This document shows, one piece after another, positions 8,170 through 17,557 of a DNA stretch of 48,547 bases. A program made the translations under genes and the position numbers. The stretch comes from Mycobacterium simiae. Lineage in GTDB: Bacteria; Actinomycetota; Actinomycetes; Mycobacteriales; Mycobacteriaceae. The stretch lies in NCBI RefSeq assembly GCF_008370645.1, contig NZ_VTZN01000016.1:1-48547 (forward strand). The letters are read 5' to 3'. The notes beneath the pieces were generated by a model. That model had not been told where the DNA came from, made no database searches, and was given only the letters and a program-made list of their open reading frames with translations. Position 1 is the first letter of the stretch; each line of letters begins with the position of its first letter.

Positions 8170-11100
8170 TTACGGAAACAGTGTTGTTTGCGCCTCTGAC
8201 AATTTCCGGCCCCGGCGGCCCTTGCCTTTGGGTTTCGCCTTGGCCTCTTCGGCCGCACGTCTCTGGTTCTCCTCCAGCAACCGGTCCAGGATCTCGACCC
8301 GTGCCGCTGGGCTGACCGTCCAGCGCTGCATCTGGCGGTAGGTGTGGAAGCCGTGTACGAGGGGGACGTCGGTCCAGTCGTAGGCATCCATTACCGCTTC
8401 ATCGAGTTCGACGTGGATGGCCCGCATCCGAGCGACGTCCGGATCGGAGGTGTCGGTGATCTGTGGGTCGTTGATCAGGTTGTACAGCTTGGTCAGGCCG
8501 AGGTCGCGGCGCAGCATGATCTCGCGGCGTTCGGTGTCGAGGGTGTGGCCGATTTGTGCCAGCTGGTCGGATTCTGTTGGGCGGGGGAAGGTCTCGAAGA
8601 CATCGGATGGTGTGTAGCGAGAGTCCCCACGCATAGCCGATCCATAGGTCACGACCCAAATTGTATGAATCGATGAGGACAGGATTGCTTGGAACGCATG
8701 ACTGTTCGTCGCGAATACGACAAGCATATGGCTGAATACCGAGTCATTCTCAACCCGTGCCAGCATTAAGGTCTTGCTTGTTATCGTAACAACCAAAACC
8801 TCATCGAGGTCAGCAATTGCCTTTCGCATCTCCGGCCGTGGTCGCGTGAACCGCCACCAATACTCGCGCGTGCCAGCATCCTTGCTTTTGTCCCGGTCGG
8901 GCTTTACCGCATGTCGCACCCGGGCGAACGGAAGCTGATACGACGCCGCGTCATCCCCGTTCCGGTTGTTGAAGTCGATGACCCAACGGGATCCCGAGCA
9001 ATCAGATCGTGAGTTGAGATCATCGCCGTTGAGGTACGGAAAAAGCACCTCGGCATTGCGCGAATCCTCGGTGATCCAAACCTGCGCTTCGGCGGGTTCG
9101 AGGACAAACCCCATCCCGAGGATGTTGCACCCTTGAAAGGCGATACCCGCGTTCTGGTTGAGCCGCAAGGGGGTACTCCCAACCCGGCCGGCAGGTTCGA
9201 GCAGCGTCGAGATTCGATTGACCGGCGCGTCATCGCTGACACGCGGCACTGCGTCGGCCACCGATCCGACCGTGCCCCACACCGCGGAATATTCCAGGTT
9301 GGCACCGGTCGCGGGCCAGGATCGGCTCTGGATTGCCCGGGTGATGGTGAACCCCGAATCGACCATCCGGTCTAGCCCAACTTCGCGGGTGTCACCCTGT
9401 GCGATGGTGTTGGTGGCTATCAACCCCACGGTCCCCCGCGGGGCAAGCAATGACTGCGCCCGCAGGAAAAAGTACGCCACCTGATCGGCGCTTCCTTTGG
9501 TACCGCCTGCGAGCACGTTGACGAACCAGTCGCGAACACCGTTCCCCATGGCGCCGGTCAGCTTCTGACCACCAAGGAACGGTGGATTCCCGATAATCGC
9601 GTCGAAACCACCACGCTCCACGATCACATCGGGTGCTTCGATGACCCAATGGTTCGGCCGCCACCGCTGGTAGTCGGTCGGGACAGTCGGTTTGAGACCG
9701 GTGTTGATGATCGAATCGAGCATGCCCGAATCAGGCTCGCCAGACGCGGGGTGTGCGGATTTCACTGCGAGCCGCAGGTTCTCGTACGCCTCGTCAACAG
9801 CCTTACCGGGTTTGCCGCCGAGCGCTAGCCCCGCAGCGATCACCCCGTCGGCAATCTTGCGCAATTCAGCTGTCACATCATGTAATTGGGCAAGCTGGCG
9901 ACGTTTGGCGGCGCTGTTGCGGACTGGGCTGCTTTCCTCGATCTCGGATGCAAGCGTGCGACGCAGCTCGACGGCCTTGCGAATGATCGCGTCGATGTCC
10001 ACATCGAAGACGTCGAACATATCGCCGGAACCAACACGCGACGGGTCGATATGCAACTTCCGTAGTTGATCGAGGCTGGTAAGCCCGAGCAACGAGTTAC
10101 CCAGAAAGATCTTGTCATCAACGAAAGAGAACGGCAGGTCGCGGTCCAGGGAGACCAGCCACAAAGAAAGCTTGCACATCTCGACAGCCATGTCGTTGAT
10201 ATCGGCCCCGTAGAGGCAATTGGCGACGACCTCACGGACGGCCCGCAGGTACAGGTCGTGGCGCTGGCGGTTGGACGCATCCTCGGCGGTCCACGCCTCA
10301 ACTACGCGCTCAGCAAGGTAACGCGCCGCGGCGACCAGGAATGCTCCGGAGCCGCAAGCGATATCGGCGACCTTCAGGCTGAGGATGTCGAACGAAGACT
10401 TCAGCTTCCACTGGGCTTCGTCGGCGGTTTGGTGCGGGCCGGGCGAGTAGCACAGCGGTTGCAGCGCGTGCAGCACCACCTCTTCGGCCAGCGACCTCGG
10501 GGTGTAGTGGGCGCCGGCATTCTTACGGGACGGGGTCTCCTTGACCATCAAGCCGCCGGCGCGGACCACGAACGGCCGGCCGCGCAGGTCGAGGCGAACC
10601 AGACCCAGCCACCTCAGCACCCGCTCGCGTAAGTCGGTGTCGTCGCCGACGGCCTGGGTGAGGGCGCTGACGACATTCGGTTCCACCTTGGCGGCAATGG
10701 CTTTAGCGATCGCGGACGCCGACTGCGGCGTGGCGCCGGGCTGGTCGTCTACGATCCAGGCGCGGATCGCGGCGGCGAGCTTCGTCCGGTCACGGTTTGA
10801 CGCACCCAGGTCTTCGAGCACCGCTAGCGGGATCTCGGGTTCTTCACCTTTCTTGCCCTGTAAGCCGAGGTGGATCTGGTCGACGGTGACGGCGGTGTAG
10901 CCGAGCAGACCCTCGTAGATATAGCCAATCTGTTCAACATCAATATCTCGGAACGAGATTCGGCGCGCTTCCCCGCCTTTGAGCACGGCCTGCTGCACCG
11001 AGCGCAGCACGTGCAGCATCACCCGGTCGGAGACCGTCAGCGCCAGGGTGCCCTGCTCGGTGGTGGCCGTCAGGAAGCCGAACCGCCCAGGGTCGAACAG

Positions 11101-12240
11101 CGAACCCCCGTAGGCGGGCATCCGCATGCTTTCGAACGACGCGCCGCGATACAGCGCCTGGCTGGTGGCCAGCAGCCGATGCCACGTCAGCGAGGTGGCA
11201 TCGAGTGCTTCCTCACTCTCGGCGGTCTCGCGTGCCTGCAGGCGATCCAGAGATCCGGAGATGCCATAGCCCTGCTCGAACAGTTCCCCGGACGGCAGCA
11301 GCCCGCGCTCCTCGGCGAAGAGCAGGAACACGATCCGCATCATGATCGTGACTGCGGCCTCGTAGGTTTCGTGGGTGTCGTCCGGGAGCGGATCGGGCAG
11401 GCCGCGGCGTCGTGCGTCGGCGGCCGATTCGACGAAAGACTGGATGAGCAACTCGACCGCTCGGCGCACCTGGGCGCCCAGGGCTTCGGTGATTTCCTCT
11501 GCGGCGGCGACGGATTCGGCGAACAGCACCGGCAGGCGCTCACCCGCGTCGCCGCCGACGATGTATTGGCGGCCGATGACGGTCAGAAAGGCGTCTCGGG
11601 TGCGCGGCTCCTCGATCCAGGTCAGCGCGTCGACAATGCCCGAGGCGGCGGTGACGCCATCCCGAGCGCATACCAGCCCCCACCAGCGGCCGTCGGTGAC
11701 AATGCCGATCTCAATTCCAGTCTCAATCCCGCCGCGCAGCAACGCTTCCATCCGGTCGACCGGGGTCGCTGCCCACAGATCGTTCGGGGTCTGACGCAAC
11801 GAATCAACCGGGTCGACCACAGACACCAGCGCGCCGACGCCGTCCGGCCCGGTCAGTGCGGCCTGCGCGGTGACTGTCACCGCCCGGTTCGGGGACTGCG
11901 CACGCACCCCGGGAACCTCGCCCCACGACAGCGACTCGGACCAGCCGGCCACCTCCCGCAACACCGTCTCCACCCATTTGTCCCGGGCGATCCGGTAGCC
12001 ATCCAGCGTTGCCTGATCGCCGGGTAAGCGGTCGACAGCTTCCCATGCGCTCTCAAAATCCTTGCGCGCATAGACCAATGACTCTTTGCGATCGTCGGGC
12101 AGGCTCGGCATGCCCTGCGGCCAAACCCGTTTGAGCGGCGGAATCGCCAGGAACGGTCCCTCGGTGTCGACTAGCTCCAGCCATTGTCGATGCAGCTCAG
12201 CGGAATTCGCGACAGGTGGGCGTCGTGGCGAGCGGACCAT
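8170..12240 (-). CDS. drmMI: DISARM class 1 N6-adenine DNA methyltransferase DrmMI
   Basis: This 1356-aa Eco57I/PglX-type methyltransferase starts at the ATG at 12240. That start shares one base with the stop of drmD (TGATG), so the two are translationally coupled. The target-side motif NAGAHYTPRSLAEEVV is at about 574-589. The S-adenosylmethionine motif I VADIACGSGAFLV is at about 624-636, and the catalytic motif IIGNPPFLGG (NPPF about 885-888) marks gamma-class N6-adenine transfer. The long N-terminal region (1 to about 560) is alpha-helical and typical of such fused enzymes. The C-terminus is basic (KPKGKGRRGRK). In DISARM it marks host DNA so that the DrmA/B/D machinery acts on unmarked phage DNA. 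It is the second gene of the drmD-drmMI unit, and the expected next gene drmA lies about 8 kb away. Confidence 0.9.
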   Translation of the reverse strand: MVRSPRRPPVANSAELHRQWLELVDTEGPFLAIPPLKRVWPQGMPSLPDDRKESLVYARKDFESAWEAVDRLPGDQATLDGYRIARDKWVETVLREVAGWSESLSWGEVPGVRAQSPNRAVTVTAQAALTGPDGVGALVSVVDPVDSLRQTPNDLWAATPVDRMEALLRGGIETGIEIGIVTDGRWWGLVCARDGVTAASGIVDALTWIEEPRTRDAFLTVIGRQYIVGGDAGERLPVLFAESVAAAEEITEALGAQVRRAVELLIQSFVESAADARRRGLPDPLPDDTHETYEAAVTIMMRIVFLLFAEERGLLPSGELFEQGYGISGSLDRLQARETAESEEALDATSLTWHRLLATSQALYRGASFESMRMPAYGGSLFDPGRFGFLTATTEQGTLALTVSDRVMLHVLRSVQQAVLKGGEARRISFRDIDVEQIGYIYEGLLGYTAVTVDQIHLGLQGKKGEEPEIPLAVLEDLGASNRDRTKLAAAIRAWIVDDQPGATPQSASAIAKAIAAKVEPNVVSALTQAVGDDTDLRERVLRWLGLVRLDLRGRPFVVRAGGLMVKETPSRKNAGAHYTPRSLAEEVVLHALQPLCYSPGPHQTADEAQWKLKSSFDILSLKVADIACGSGAFLVAAARYLAERVVEAWTAEDASNRQRHDLYLRAVREVVANCLYGADINDMAVEMCKLSLWLVSLDRDLPFSFVDDKIFLGNSLLGLTSLDQLRKLHIDPSRVGSGDMFDVFDVDIDAIIRKAVELRRTLASEIEESSPVRNSAAKRRQLAQLHDVTAELRKIADGVIAAGLALGGKPGKAVDEAYENLRLAVKSAHPASGEPDSGMLDSIINTGLKPTVPTDYQRWRPNHWVIEAPDVIVERGGFDAIIGNPPFLGGQKLTGAMGNGVRDWFVNVLAGGTKGSADQVAYFFLRAQSLLAPRGTVGLIATNTIAQGDTREVGLDRMVDSGFTITRAIQSRSWPATGANLEYSAVWGTVGSVADAVPRVSDDAPVNRISTLLEPAGRVGSTPLRLNQNAGIAFQGCNILGMGFVLEPAEAQVWITEDSRNAEVLFPYLNGDDLNSRSDCSGSRWVIDFNNRNGDDAASYQLPFARVRHAVKPDRDKSKDAGTREYWWRFTRPRPEMRKAIADLDEVLVVTITSKTLMLARVENDSVFSHMLVVFATNSHAFQAILSSSIHTIWVVTYGSAMRGDSRYTPSDVFETFPRPTESDQLAQIGHTLDTERREIMLRRDLGLTKLYNLINDPQITDTSDPDVARMRAIHVELDEAVMDAYDWTDVPLVHGFHTYRQMQRWTVSPAARVEILDRLLEENQRRAAEEAKAKPKGKGRRGRKLSEAQTTLFP

Positions 12241-15200
12241 CAGCGCAACCCCGCTTCCGCGTCCGCCCGGGTCAGGGCGAAAACCACGGCCGCGGCGGTG
12301 GTATGCGGCTTCACGTCCGCGTAGCGATCGGTAATCGCCGCGATCTCGCGGGCCTCCTCGTCGTCGAGCTCGTCCAGCCGGCGCGCCATGGCCTCGATGT
12401 CGCGTCGCCACTGCTTCTGCTGCTCGTCGGCCCACAACATCGCCTCGGACTCGGCTTGCTTGGTGCGCAACTGAGCAAGAGAGTCAGTCAGATTCGCCCG
12501 AAACGCCGCGAAAATCTCATGGGCTCGCCGACTGTCGGACTCCTGGCGGGTGGTGAGCTGCTCCATCACTTGTGCGTGCCGCGCGTCGGCGCGTGCCTGC
12601 ATTGACTGTTCCAGCCGGGTACGCAGCGGTGCGTCCGGCAGATTCCACATCTCGCACAGCTCGTCACGCAACGGCTTGCCGGCCAGCGTGAGCCGCTCGC
12701 CGTCGAGTGCCTGATCCAACGCGGATTCGGCCTTCTGCTCTGCCATCGCGCGGCGACCCTTCAACCGCACCCCCACCAGGAACACGTCTTCGTGCAGACG
12801 CAACCCGCCGCGCCCGACCAGCACCATGCGCGTCACCGCCGCGACGAACGACTCCGCCAGGCCGTCGACCACCACCGCCGTCACCCGGTTCAGCGGCGAG
12901 TCGACGCTCCACAATGACCGGCGCAGCAGCCGTTGCGCCTTCTGCACCATCGGGTGGCCCAGATGGACGTAGACCAGATCATTGCGGCCCTCGACCGCGG
13001 CGGGGTCAAACGTAATCGGGCGCAGCACACCGGGATTCAGACGAGTGTCCAGGCCCTTGAGCGTGTCGTGCCAACCGGACGTCAGTGTGGGCACCTCAAA
13101 CACCTCCGCGTCGGTGTCCTCGTCGCCGACCGGGATCAACGGTGACTGGTGGTTGATCCGCAGCGCGGTGTCGACAACCCGCCGCAGGTTCCCCGGCTCC
13201 AGATGTAGCTCGGCGCGCGAGGCGTCGTAACCCTGCTCCAGCTGGGTAAGCCGAGCGTTGAGCTCCACGCCGCCGGCCAGCGCGGAGTTGATCACCTCGT
13301 TGGCGTCGACCCCTTTTGCCTTGCGCTTGGCCGGTTTACGGCGAGCGAAGTGCTGCTGGATCTCGTCGCCGACCACCTGGTTCACCGAGCCCAGATCATG
13401 CTCGACCTGCGCCACCTTCTTAGCGATCCGGGCCATGAAATCGGCATCGGCCCCGTAGATCGACGCTTTCTCGTCGGGCACGAAGTGGAACACCTCTGGC
13501 GCCTCGGTTTGCCCGTAGCGATCGATGCGGCCGATCCGCTGTTCCAGCCGCGACGGGTTGAACGGGATGTCGAAGTTCACCAGCCGGTGGCAGTGGGTCT
13601 GCAGGTCGATGCCTTCGCCGGCGGCATCGGTGGCCAGCAGCACCCGCACCTGCTCCTTGCTCGGGTCTTCGGTGAACTGCGAGCGGATGTACTCCCGCTC
13701 CTCGGTCGGCGTCGAGCCCTGGATGACCGCCAGCCGGTCGGCGTAACCACGTTGCGCCAGCACGCGTTGCAACCAGTCGACGGTGTGCGCGTACTCGGTG
13801 AACACCACCACTCGCTCGTTGGTCCAGTGCTTGCCGTCGGGACGGCACACCGCGTCAAGAAACCCGATCAGCGTCTCCAGCCGGGAGTCCGGGCGACTCT
13901 CATAGCCCAGTCCCCACTCGGCGAGCTTGGTCAACTGACCGGGTTCGGCGGCGCTGAGCGGGTCGGAGCCTTTGGACTCGCGCAGCCGCTGCGCCTCGTC
14001 CTGCTCCCACAGGCCCTCTTCCTCGTCGGCCTGGCCCTCGCCGAAGATGTCGTCATAGTCGTCGTCGAACAGGCCGCGTCCCGCCTTGGCCGTCAGGTAG
14101 TGGCTCAGCGTCATCCCGAACGCGAACGGGCCAGACAGAAACCGCTTCTTGAGCAGCATCGTCACGATGTCACCGCCGGGCTTGGTGCCGTTGCGTTTGG
14201 CGCTTTTCGTGACGATCTCGTCGAGCAGGGAGAACATCTCCTGCTCGCTGTCGTTCGGCGTGAACGGCAGGATCTTGACTTGGCGGTCCTTGAATCCCTT
14301 GCCCGTCAGGTTCTTTTTGAGCCGGCGGACCGTGATGTCCTTGAGCGCGGCGGAATCCAGGATCGCGCCGCGGGAGAACCGGCGCGGGTCGATCATCTCC
14401 ATCAGCGCGGTGAACGATTCCGGATGCCCGTTGTGTGGGGTTGCGCTCAGGAACAACCGGTGCTCACACTTGTCGGCGAGCTGGCGCACCGCGACCGTGC
14501 GTTGGGTGTCCACCGCGTAGCCGCGGCCACTGGCCACCGCCGACGGGCTGGATGGCGCCACGTGATGAGCCTCATCGACGATCAGCGCGTCGAACGCAAA
14601 CCGATTGCCGGACTTAGGGTTCGATGCCTGTGCGTAGACATCGCGCAGCAGCCGCTGTGCCCGCACCTGCGGCAGCCACGCCATGCTGACGATCACCCGT
14701 GGGTACAGCTGGAATGGGTTGGCGTGCAGGCCGTGGCTGCGGCGCACCTGGGCCATCAGCTCGCTGTTGACGATGGTGAATGCCAGCCCGAACTTGTCAC
14801 GCATCTCGTCTTGCCACTTCAGCGCCAGGCTGGGCGGGCACACGATGATCGCGGTGCGGGCCCGGTGCCGTAGGAGTAGCTCTTGTAGGACCAGTCCCGC
14901 CTCGATGGTCTTGCCCAAGCCGACGTCGTCGGCCAGCAGCAGGTTCGCGCGGGGGCCGGCAAGGGCCCGGCGCAGCGGTTCCAGCTGATAGGCCTCGACC
15001 ACGACGCCGGACCAAAACGGCGCCTGGTAGCGATTCGGGTCCGCCGAAGTGACCGCGCCCCAGCGCATGGCGTCGATGAATCCCGCCAAAGTGACCGGGT
15101 CGTCGAAGGCCTCCGGGTTGATCTGCTCGGGCAGTCCCTGTGGCGGGGTGACCGTATGGCCGACTTCGAGTTCCCAGATCACCGACAGCTGTTCGCCAAG

Positions 15201-15374
15201 CCGATCCTCATCAAGGGACTGCAAGTCGACCACGTGATTGCGCTCCGCGGTGGCTTCGTCGGCCGGACTGCGCGGCAGGCCCTGCGCGTGCACATTCGCC
15301 ACCGCCCACGTGGACCCGCGAACCTCGACGACCTGGCCCGGGTCGGGCAGAGAACTCAGCACGGACACAGCCAT
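12240..15374 (-). CDS. drmD: DISARM class 1 SNF2-like helicase DrmD
   Basis: This protein is 1044 aa from the ATG at 15374, which is preceded by AAGGTGG. The frame continues upstream to 15764, but that part overlaps the divergent gene, reads poorly and is rejected. SF2/SNF2 motifs in order are LLADDVGLGKT (motif I, about 147-156), LIVDEAHH (motif II, DEAH about 267-270), LFLSATPHNG (motif III), ATDAAGEGIDLQ (motif V) and QRIGRIDRYGQ (motif VI). The C-terminal third is coiled-coil-rich with many Ala, Gln, Arg and Glu residues. DrmD is the signature helicase of class 1 DISARM. It is followed without a gap by drmMI, so the two form an operon. The promoter must lie in the short stretch shared with the divergent gene that starts at 15492. 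Confidence 0.9.
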   Translation of the reverse strand: MAVSVLSSLPDPGQVVEVRGSTWAVANVHAQGLPRSPADEATAERNHVVDLQSLDEDRLGEQLSVIWELEVGHTVTPPQGLPEQINPEAFDDPVTLAGFIDAMRWGAVTSADPNRYQAPFWSGVVVEAYQLEPLRRALAGPRANLLLADDVGLGKTIEAGLVLQELLLRHRARTAIIVCPPSLALKWQDEMRDKFGLAFTIVNSELMAQVRRSHGLHANPFQLYPRVIVSMAWLPQVRAQRLLRDVYAQASNPKSGNRFAFDALIVDEAHHVAPSSPSAVASGRGYAVDTQRTVAVRQLADKCEHRLFLSATPHNGHPESFTALMEMIDPRRFSRGAILDSAALKDITVRRLKKNLTGKGFKDRQVKILPFTPNDSEQEMFSLLDEIVTKSAKRNGTKPGGDIVTMLLKKRFLSGPFAFGMTLSHYLTAKAGRGLFDDDYDDIFGEGQADEEEGLWEQDEAQRLRESKGSDPLSAAEPGQLTKLAEWGLGYESRPDSRLETLIGFLDAVCRPDGKHWTNERVVVFTEYAHTVDWLQRVLAQRGYADRLAVIQGSTPTEEREYIRSQFTEDPSKEQVRVLLATDAAGEGIDLQTHCHRLVNFDIPFNPSRLEQRIGRIDRYGQTEAPEVFHFVPDEKASIYGADADFMARIAKKVAQVEHDLGSVNQVVGDEIQQHFARRKPAKRKAKGVDANEVINSALAGGVELNARLTQLEQGYDASRAELHLEPGNLRRVVDTALRINHQSPLIPVGDEDTDAEVFEVPTLTSGWHDTLKGLDTRLNPGVLRPITFDPAAVEGRNDLVYVHLGHPMVQKAQRLLRRSLWSVDSPLNRVTAVVVDGLAESFVAAVTRMVLVGRGGLRLHEDVFLVGVRLKGRRAMAEQKAESALDQALDGERLTLAGKPLRDELCEMWNLPDAPLRTRLEQSMQARADARHAQVMEQLTTRQESDSRRAHEIFAAFRANLTDSLAQLRTKQAESEAMLWADEQQKQWRRDIEAMARRLDELDDEEAREIAAITDRYADVKPHTTAAAVVFALTRADAEAGLR

Positions 15375-15491
15375 CCCACCTTGCGCTTTGGTCTCTGCGG
15401 ACACTATCGCACCAGCTACCGGCGCGTCTGGAGCCTCGGCATCACTTCCTGGTGCCCGATCGGTGTCGCCGTCGTTGCTGGCGGTTAGCAA

Positions 15492-16004
15492 GTGGCGATA
15501 CCCAAACCGAATGACGACGGTTGGCTCGACTTCAGCTCCACGCCGTACACGGCTTCCCTGGACGAGGTTCACGATTGCTTTGTGGTTCGCGCGCCGAACC
15601 AAGAATCCCGGATTAGGCGATTCGACGCGCTCTCCCTTCATCTGAGCCTGCTTTACGAGATGGGCGGGCCATCCCCCGTGTGGCTGGGCGGCGGCTTCGT
15701 CTCGCACAACGCAGAGACGGTCCCCGGAATTCAGCTCGTCTATCTCTGCGAAGACCGCGAGCATCTGCGGCGTCTGCTTAGCACCGATGGCGTCTACCAG
15801 CTGCTTACTCTGCAGACCGTCTTCGCGGAGAAGCCAATGATGGTGAGCATCGCCGGGCTACGGCCTGTCGGTGGGCTGGTAGATGCTTATCTGGCGTCCC
15901 CCGCTCGACAGGTGTTTTGGGCGACCCGACTGTCGATGATCACCCGGCCGGACGGAAGCACAATCCCGGGTACTCGGAAGGGCTTCGTGGAGGTAACACT
16001 GTGA
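15492..16004 (+). CDS. Hypothetical protein divergent from drmD
   Basis: This 170-aa soluble protein has a GTG start at 15492 (MAIPKPNDDGWLDFSSTPYT). I do not recognise the family. It looks alpha/beta, with the core segments SLHLSLLYEMGG, WLGGGFVSHNA, IQLVYLCEDREHLRRLLS and PMMVSIAGLRPVGGLVDAYLAS. The last part reads like a nucleotidyltransferase- or DUF-type sensor fold, but I cannot assign it. Its stop overlaps the next gene's GTG (GTGA), so the two genes are coupled. It shares a 117-nt divergent promoter region with drmD, so regulation or function in the defence island is plausible but unproven. Confidence 0.65.
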   Translation: MAIPKPNDDGWLDFSSTPYTASLDEVHDCFVVRAPNQESRIRRFDALSLHLSLLYEMGGPSPVWLGGGFVSHNAETVPGIQLVYLCEDREHLRRLLSTDGVYQLLTLQTVFAEKPMMVSIAGLRPVGGLVDAYLASPARQVFWATRLSMITRPDGSTIPGTRKGFVEVTL

Positions 16005-16939
16005 GTGTGAACCCAGTAGACGAGTTCGACCCGTTGCGTCGTGCACGCGACGCCGCATTAGCGGCCGAGACAGGCGACGAACTCGTCGACGCCTACGAGC
16101 AGGGCGCGATCATGATGGCTTGGACACAGGTGGTCGGGCAGGGGCCAACCCTCACCGACACATTGCGGGTGACGTTACTCGGCGTCGACAACATCGACTC
16201 CTACACCGTCGGTACCTTATCCCGGGCTTTCCAGAACGCTGTCGCGCGAGTCGACAAAGCAACACGGCGGCCCACTTCCACAGCCCTCTCGCTGAGCCGT
16301 CGCGACCGCGAACGCGCCGAACTCGTCCAACAGGCCCAAGTCGGCAATACCGTGTACTTCCGCGTGCCAGCGGTGCCGCTCTCCTCCGGCGGCTACGACA
16401 TTGGTACCCAGTCGGGACGGGCGGGTGTAGCGATTCGTGAGTTGGTCGAGACCTTGCCGGCTAGCGCCGACGACGAGGAGTCAGCGAAGGGAATCCTGGG
16501 TGCACCAAGGCTATTGAGGTTGGCGGTGCAAGATATCAGTAGCGCTGCGACCTTGGTGCCAGAAGGCCTTGAACTCGACTTGACGATCAGCACCGAAGAA
16601 ATCAAGTCAGTGCTCACCCGCGAGCGTGCCAGGGAACTCCTGACATTCCTGGGTAACCGGGACACCGTCGAAGACACCGAAACTGTGGTCGGCAAACTTG
16701 ATGGGTTTCGCGGTACTCGCCGCGTTTTCTACCTGATCAAGAACGACGATTCCGAGATCGCCGGGTCAATCGAAGGCGATCTTCTTTCCACCGTGCGCAA
16801 CTTGGTCGGAAAGAGAGTGCGCGCGCGTGTATCCACAACTCGGTGGCGAGCGCAGAGCGGCCGCCTCGGCCCAAAACACTACGGCTTGCTCGACCTCGAA
16901 CCTGCCGGTGAACAGGAAGCCATGTTCGGCGATGGATAG
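16001..16939 (+). CDS. Hypothetical protein, second gene of the drmD-divergent pair
   Basis: This 312-aa protein starts at the GTG at 16001, which has a near-perfect GGAGGTAA ribosome site and overlaps the previous stop. An upstream in-frame ATG at 15917 would add 28 residues inside the preceding gene and is rejected. The N-terminal half is helical (about 1-90, DPLRRARDAALAAETGDELV). The C-terminal quarter (about 225-305) looks beta-rich: VVGKLDGFRGTRRVFYL, SEIAGSIEGDL, KRVRARVSTTRW, KHYGLLDLEP, as in a small OB/SH3-like barrel. No catalytic motif is seen. Tight coupling suggests it forms a complex with the preceding protein. The family is not recognised. Confidence 0.68.
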   Translation: MSVNPVDEFDPLRRARDAALAAETGDELVDAYEQGAIMMAWTQVVGQGPTLTDTLRVTLLGVDNIDSYTVGTLSRAFQNAVARVDKATRRPTSTALSLSRRDRERAELVQQAQVGNTVYFRVPAVPLSSGGYDIGTQSGRAGVAIRELVETLPASADDEESAKGILGAPRLLRLAVQDISSAATLVPEGLELDLTISTEEIKSVLTRERARELLTFLGNRDTVEDTETVVGKLDGFRGTRRVFYLIKNDDSEIAGSIEGDLLSTVRNLVGKRVRARVSTTRWRAQSGRLGPKHYGLLDLEPAGEQEAMFGDG

Positions 16940-16979
16940 GCCGCCTCGGGTCAGCCGGCGCGGTCCACAGCGATCACGA

Positions 16980-17167
16980 GGTCTCCGCAGATCTACACCC
17001 CACGAGCGGAGGATCTTCGCGGTTTGCGCTACCTGGCCGACAGGCTCGGCGATCGTTTTCAGTTCGGCGTCCTGCTCACCGCCGCACCGGAAGCCACGCC
17101 GTTCGGCCCAAAACTTGCGGCGCTACCGGTCAGCACGCTCTGGACCCACGCGGTCCGCTCGCAATAA
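16980..17167 (+). pseudogene. C-terminal remnant of a DUF4143-type ATP-binding protein
   Basis: A short frame ending at TAA 17165-17167 reads SPQIYTPRAEDLRGLRYLAD, then RLGDRFQFGVLLTAAPE, then TPFGPKLAALPVSTLW. The pattern 'LRGLR.LA.RLGDRF..GV.L.......PFG..L.A.PVS.LW' is the conserved tail of the bacterial AAA ATPases with a DUF4143 C-terminal domain. Those proteins are about 400 aa, and no ATPase part precedes this tail, so it is a remnant. It lies at the border between the defence island and the core-like genes that follow, and probably marks an old insertion or deletion endpoint. Confidence 0.65.
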
Positions 17168-17557
17168 TGCGGGCAGTTGTTTTGCGCGGCAACATCGGAA
17201 AACTCACCATGATACGCAACCATTGCCCGGATGAAATCGAGTAACGCGTGCACAGATGCTAAGACGAGGGCGGCGTGGGATATAAGGGACCAAAGGCGAC
17301 CAATAGCGCGCCGCCGCCACCATGCTCTTGAACGCAGCCATGGCGCGATCAGGAGGGTCGAAAGCAGCATCGTGCGAGTTAACGGCTGTTCGCCATTAGC
17401 AAACGCCATCGCTTCGTCTCGGCCTTGCCGCGCCCGTTGCTCAGCGACGTCGGCCACAGGCCGCCCATTGCTACCCCCGATATACGGCCAATCACCCCGG
17501 TAACGGTTAAGTTGGCGGCGACACGGCACACACGGCGCGGCAGAGAGCCCTTACATT
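17168..17557. other. Intergenic, possible decayed membrane gene on the minus strand
   Basis: This 390-nt region lies between the DUF4143 remnant and the membrane protein gene. A minus-strand open frame (17529-17059) includes two hydrophobic stretches (TMLLSTLLIAPWL and HAALVLASVHALLDFI). It overlaps the DUF4143 tail on the other strand, ends in implausible sequence and has no ribosome site. I treat it as possible debris rather than a gene. The promoter of the gene at 17558 is expected here, but I cannot mark it. Confidence 0.4.

Noticed and set aside
10870..12027. Long plus-strand frame inside drmMI (385 aa)
   Set aside because: It is the opposite-strand shadow of a GC-rich gene with strong methyltransferase motifs, and its Arg/Gly/Gln-rich composition is typical of antisense frames.
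13350..14873. Plus-strand frame of 507 aa inside drmD
   Set aside because: It is antisense to well-defined SF2 helicase motifs, with no domain and no ribosome site.
15375..15764. N-terminal extension of the drmD frame
   Set aside because: It overlaps the divergent gene at 15492, has Arg/Asn/Val-rich sequence without DrmD character, and the ATG at 15374 has a good ribosome site.
17059..17529. Minus-strand frame with two hydrophobic stretches
   Set aside because: It overlaps the DUF4143 remnant on the other strand, has no ribosome site or recognisable family, and its end is implausible sequence. Kept only as possible debris.
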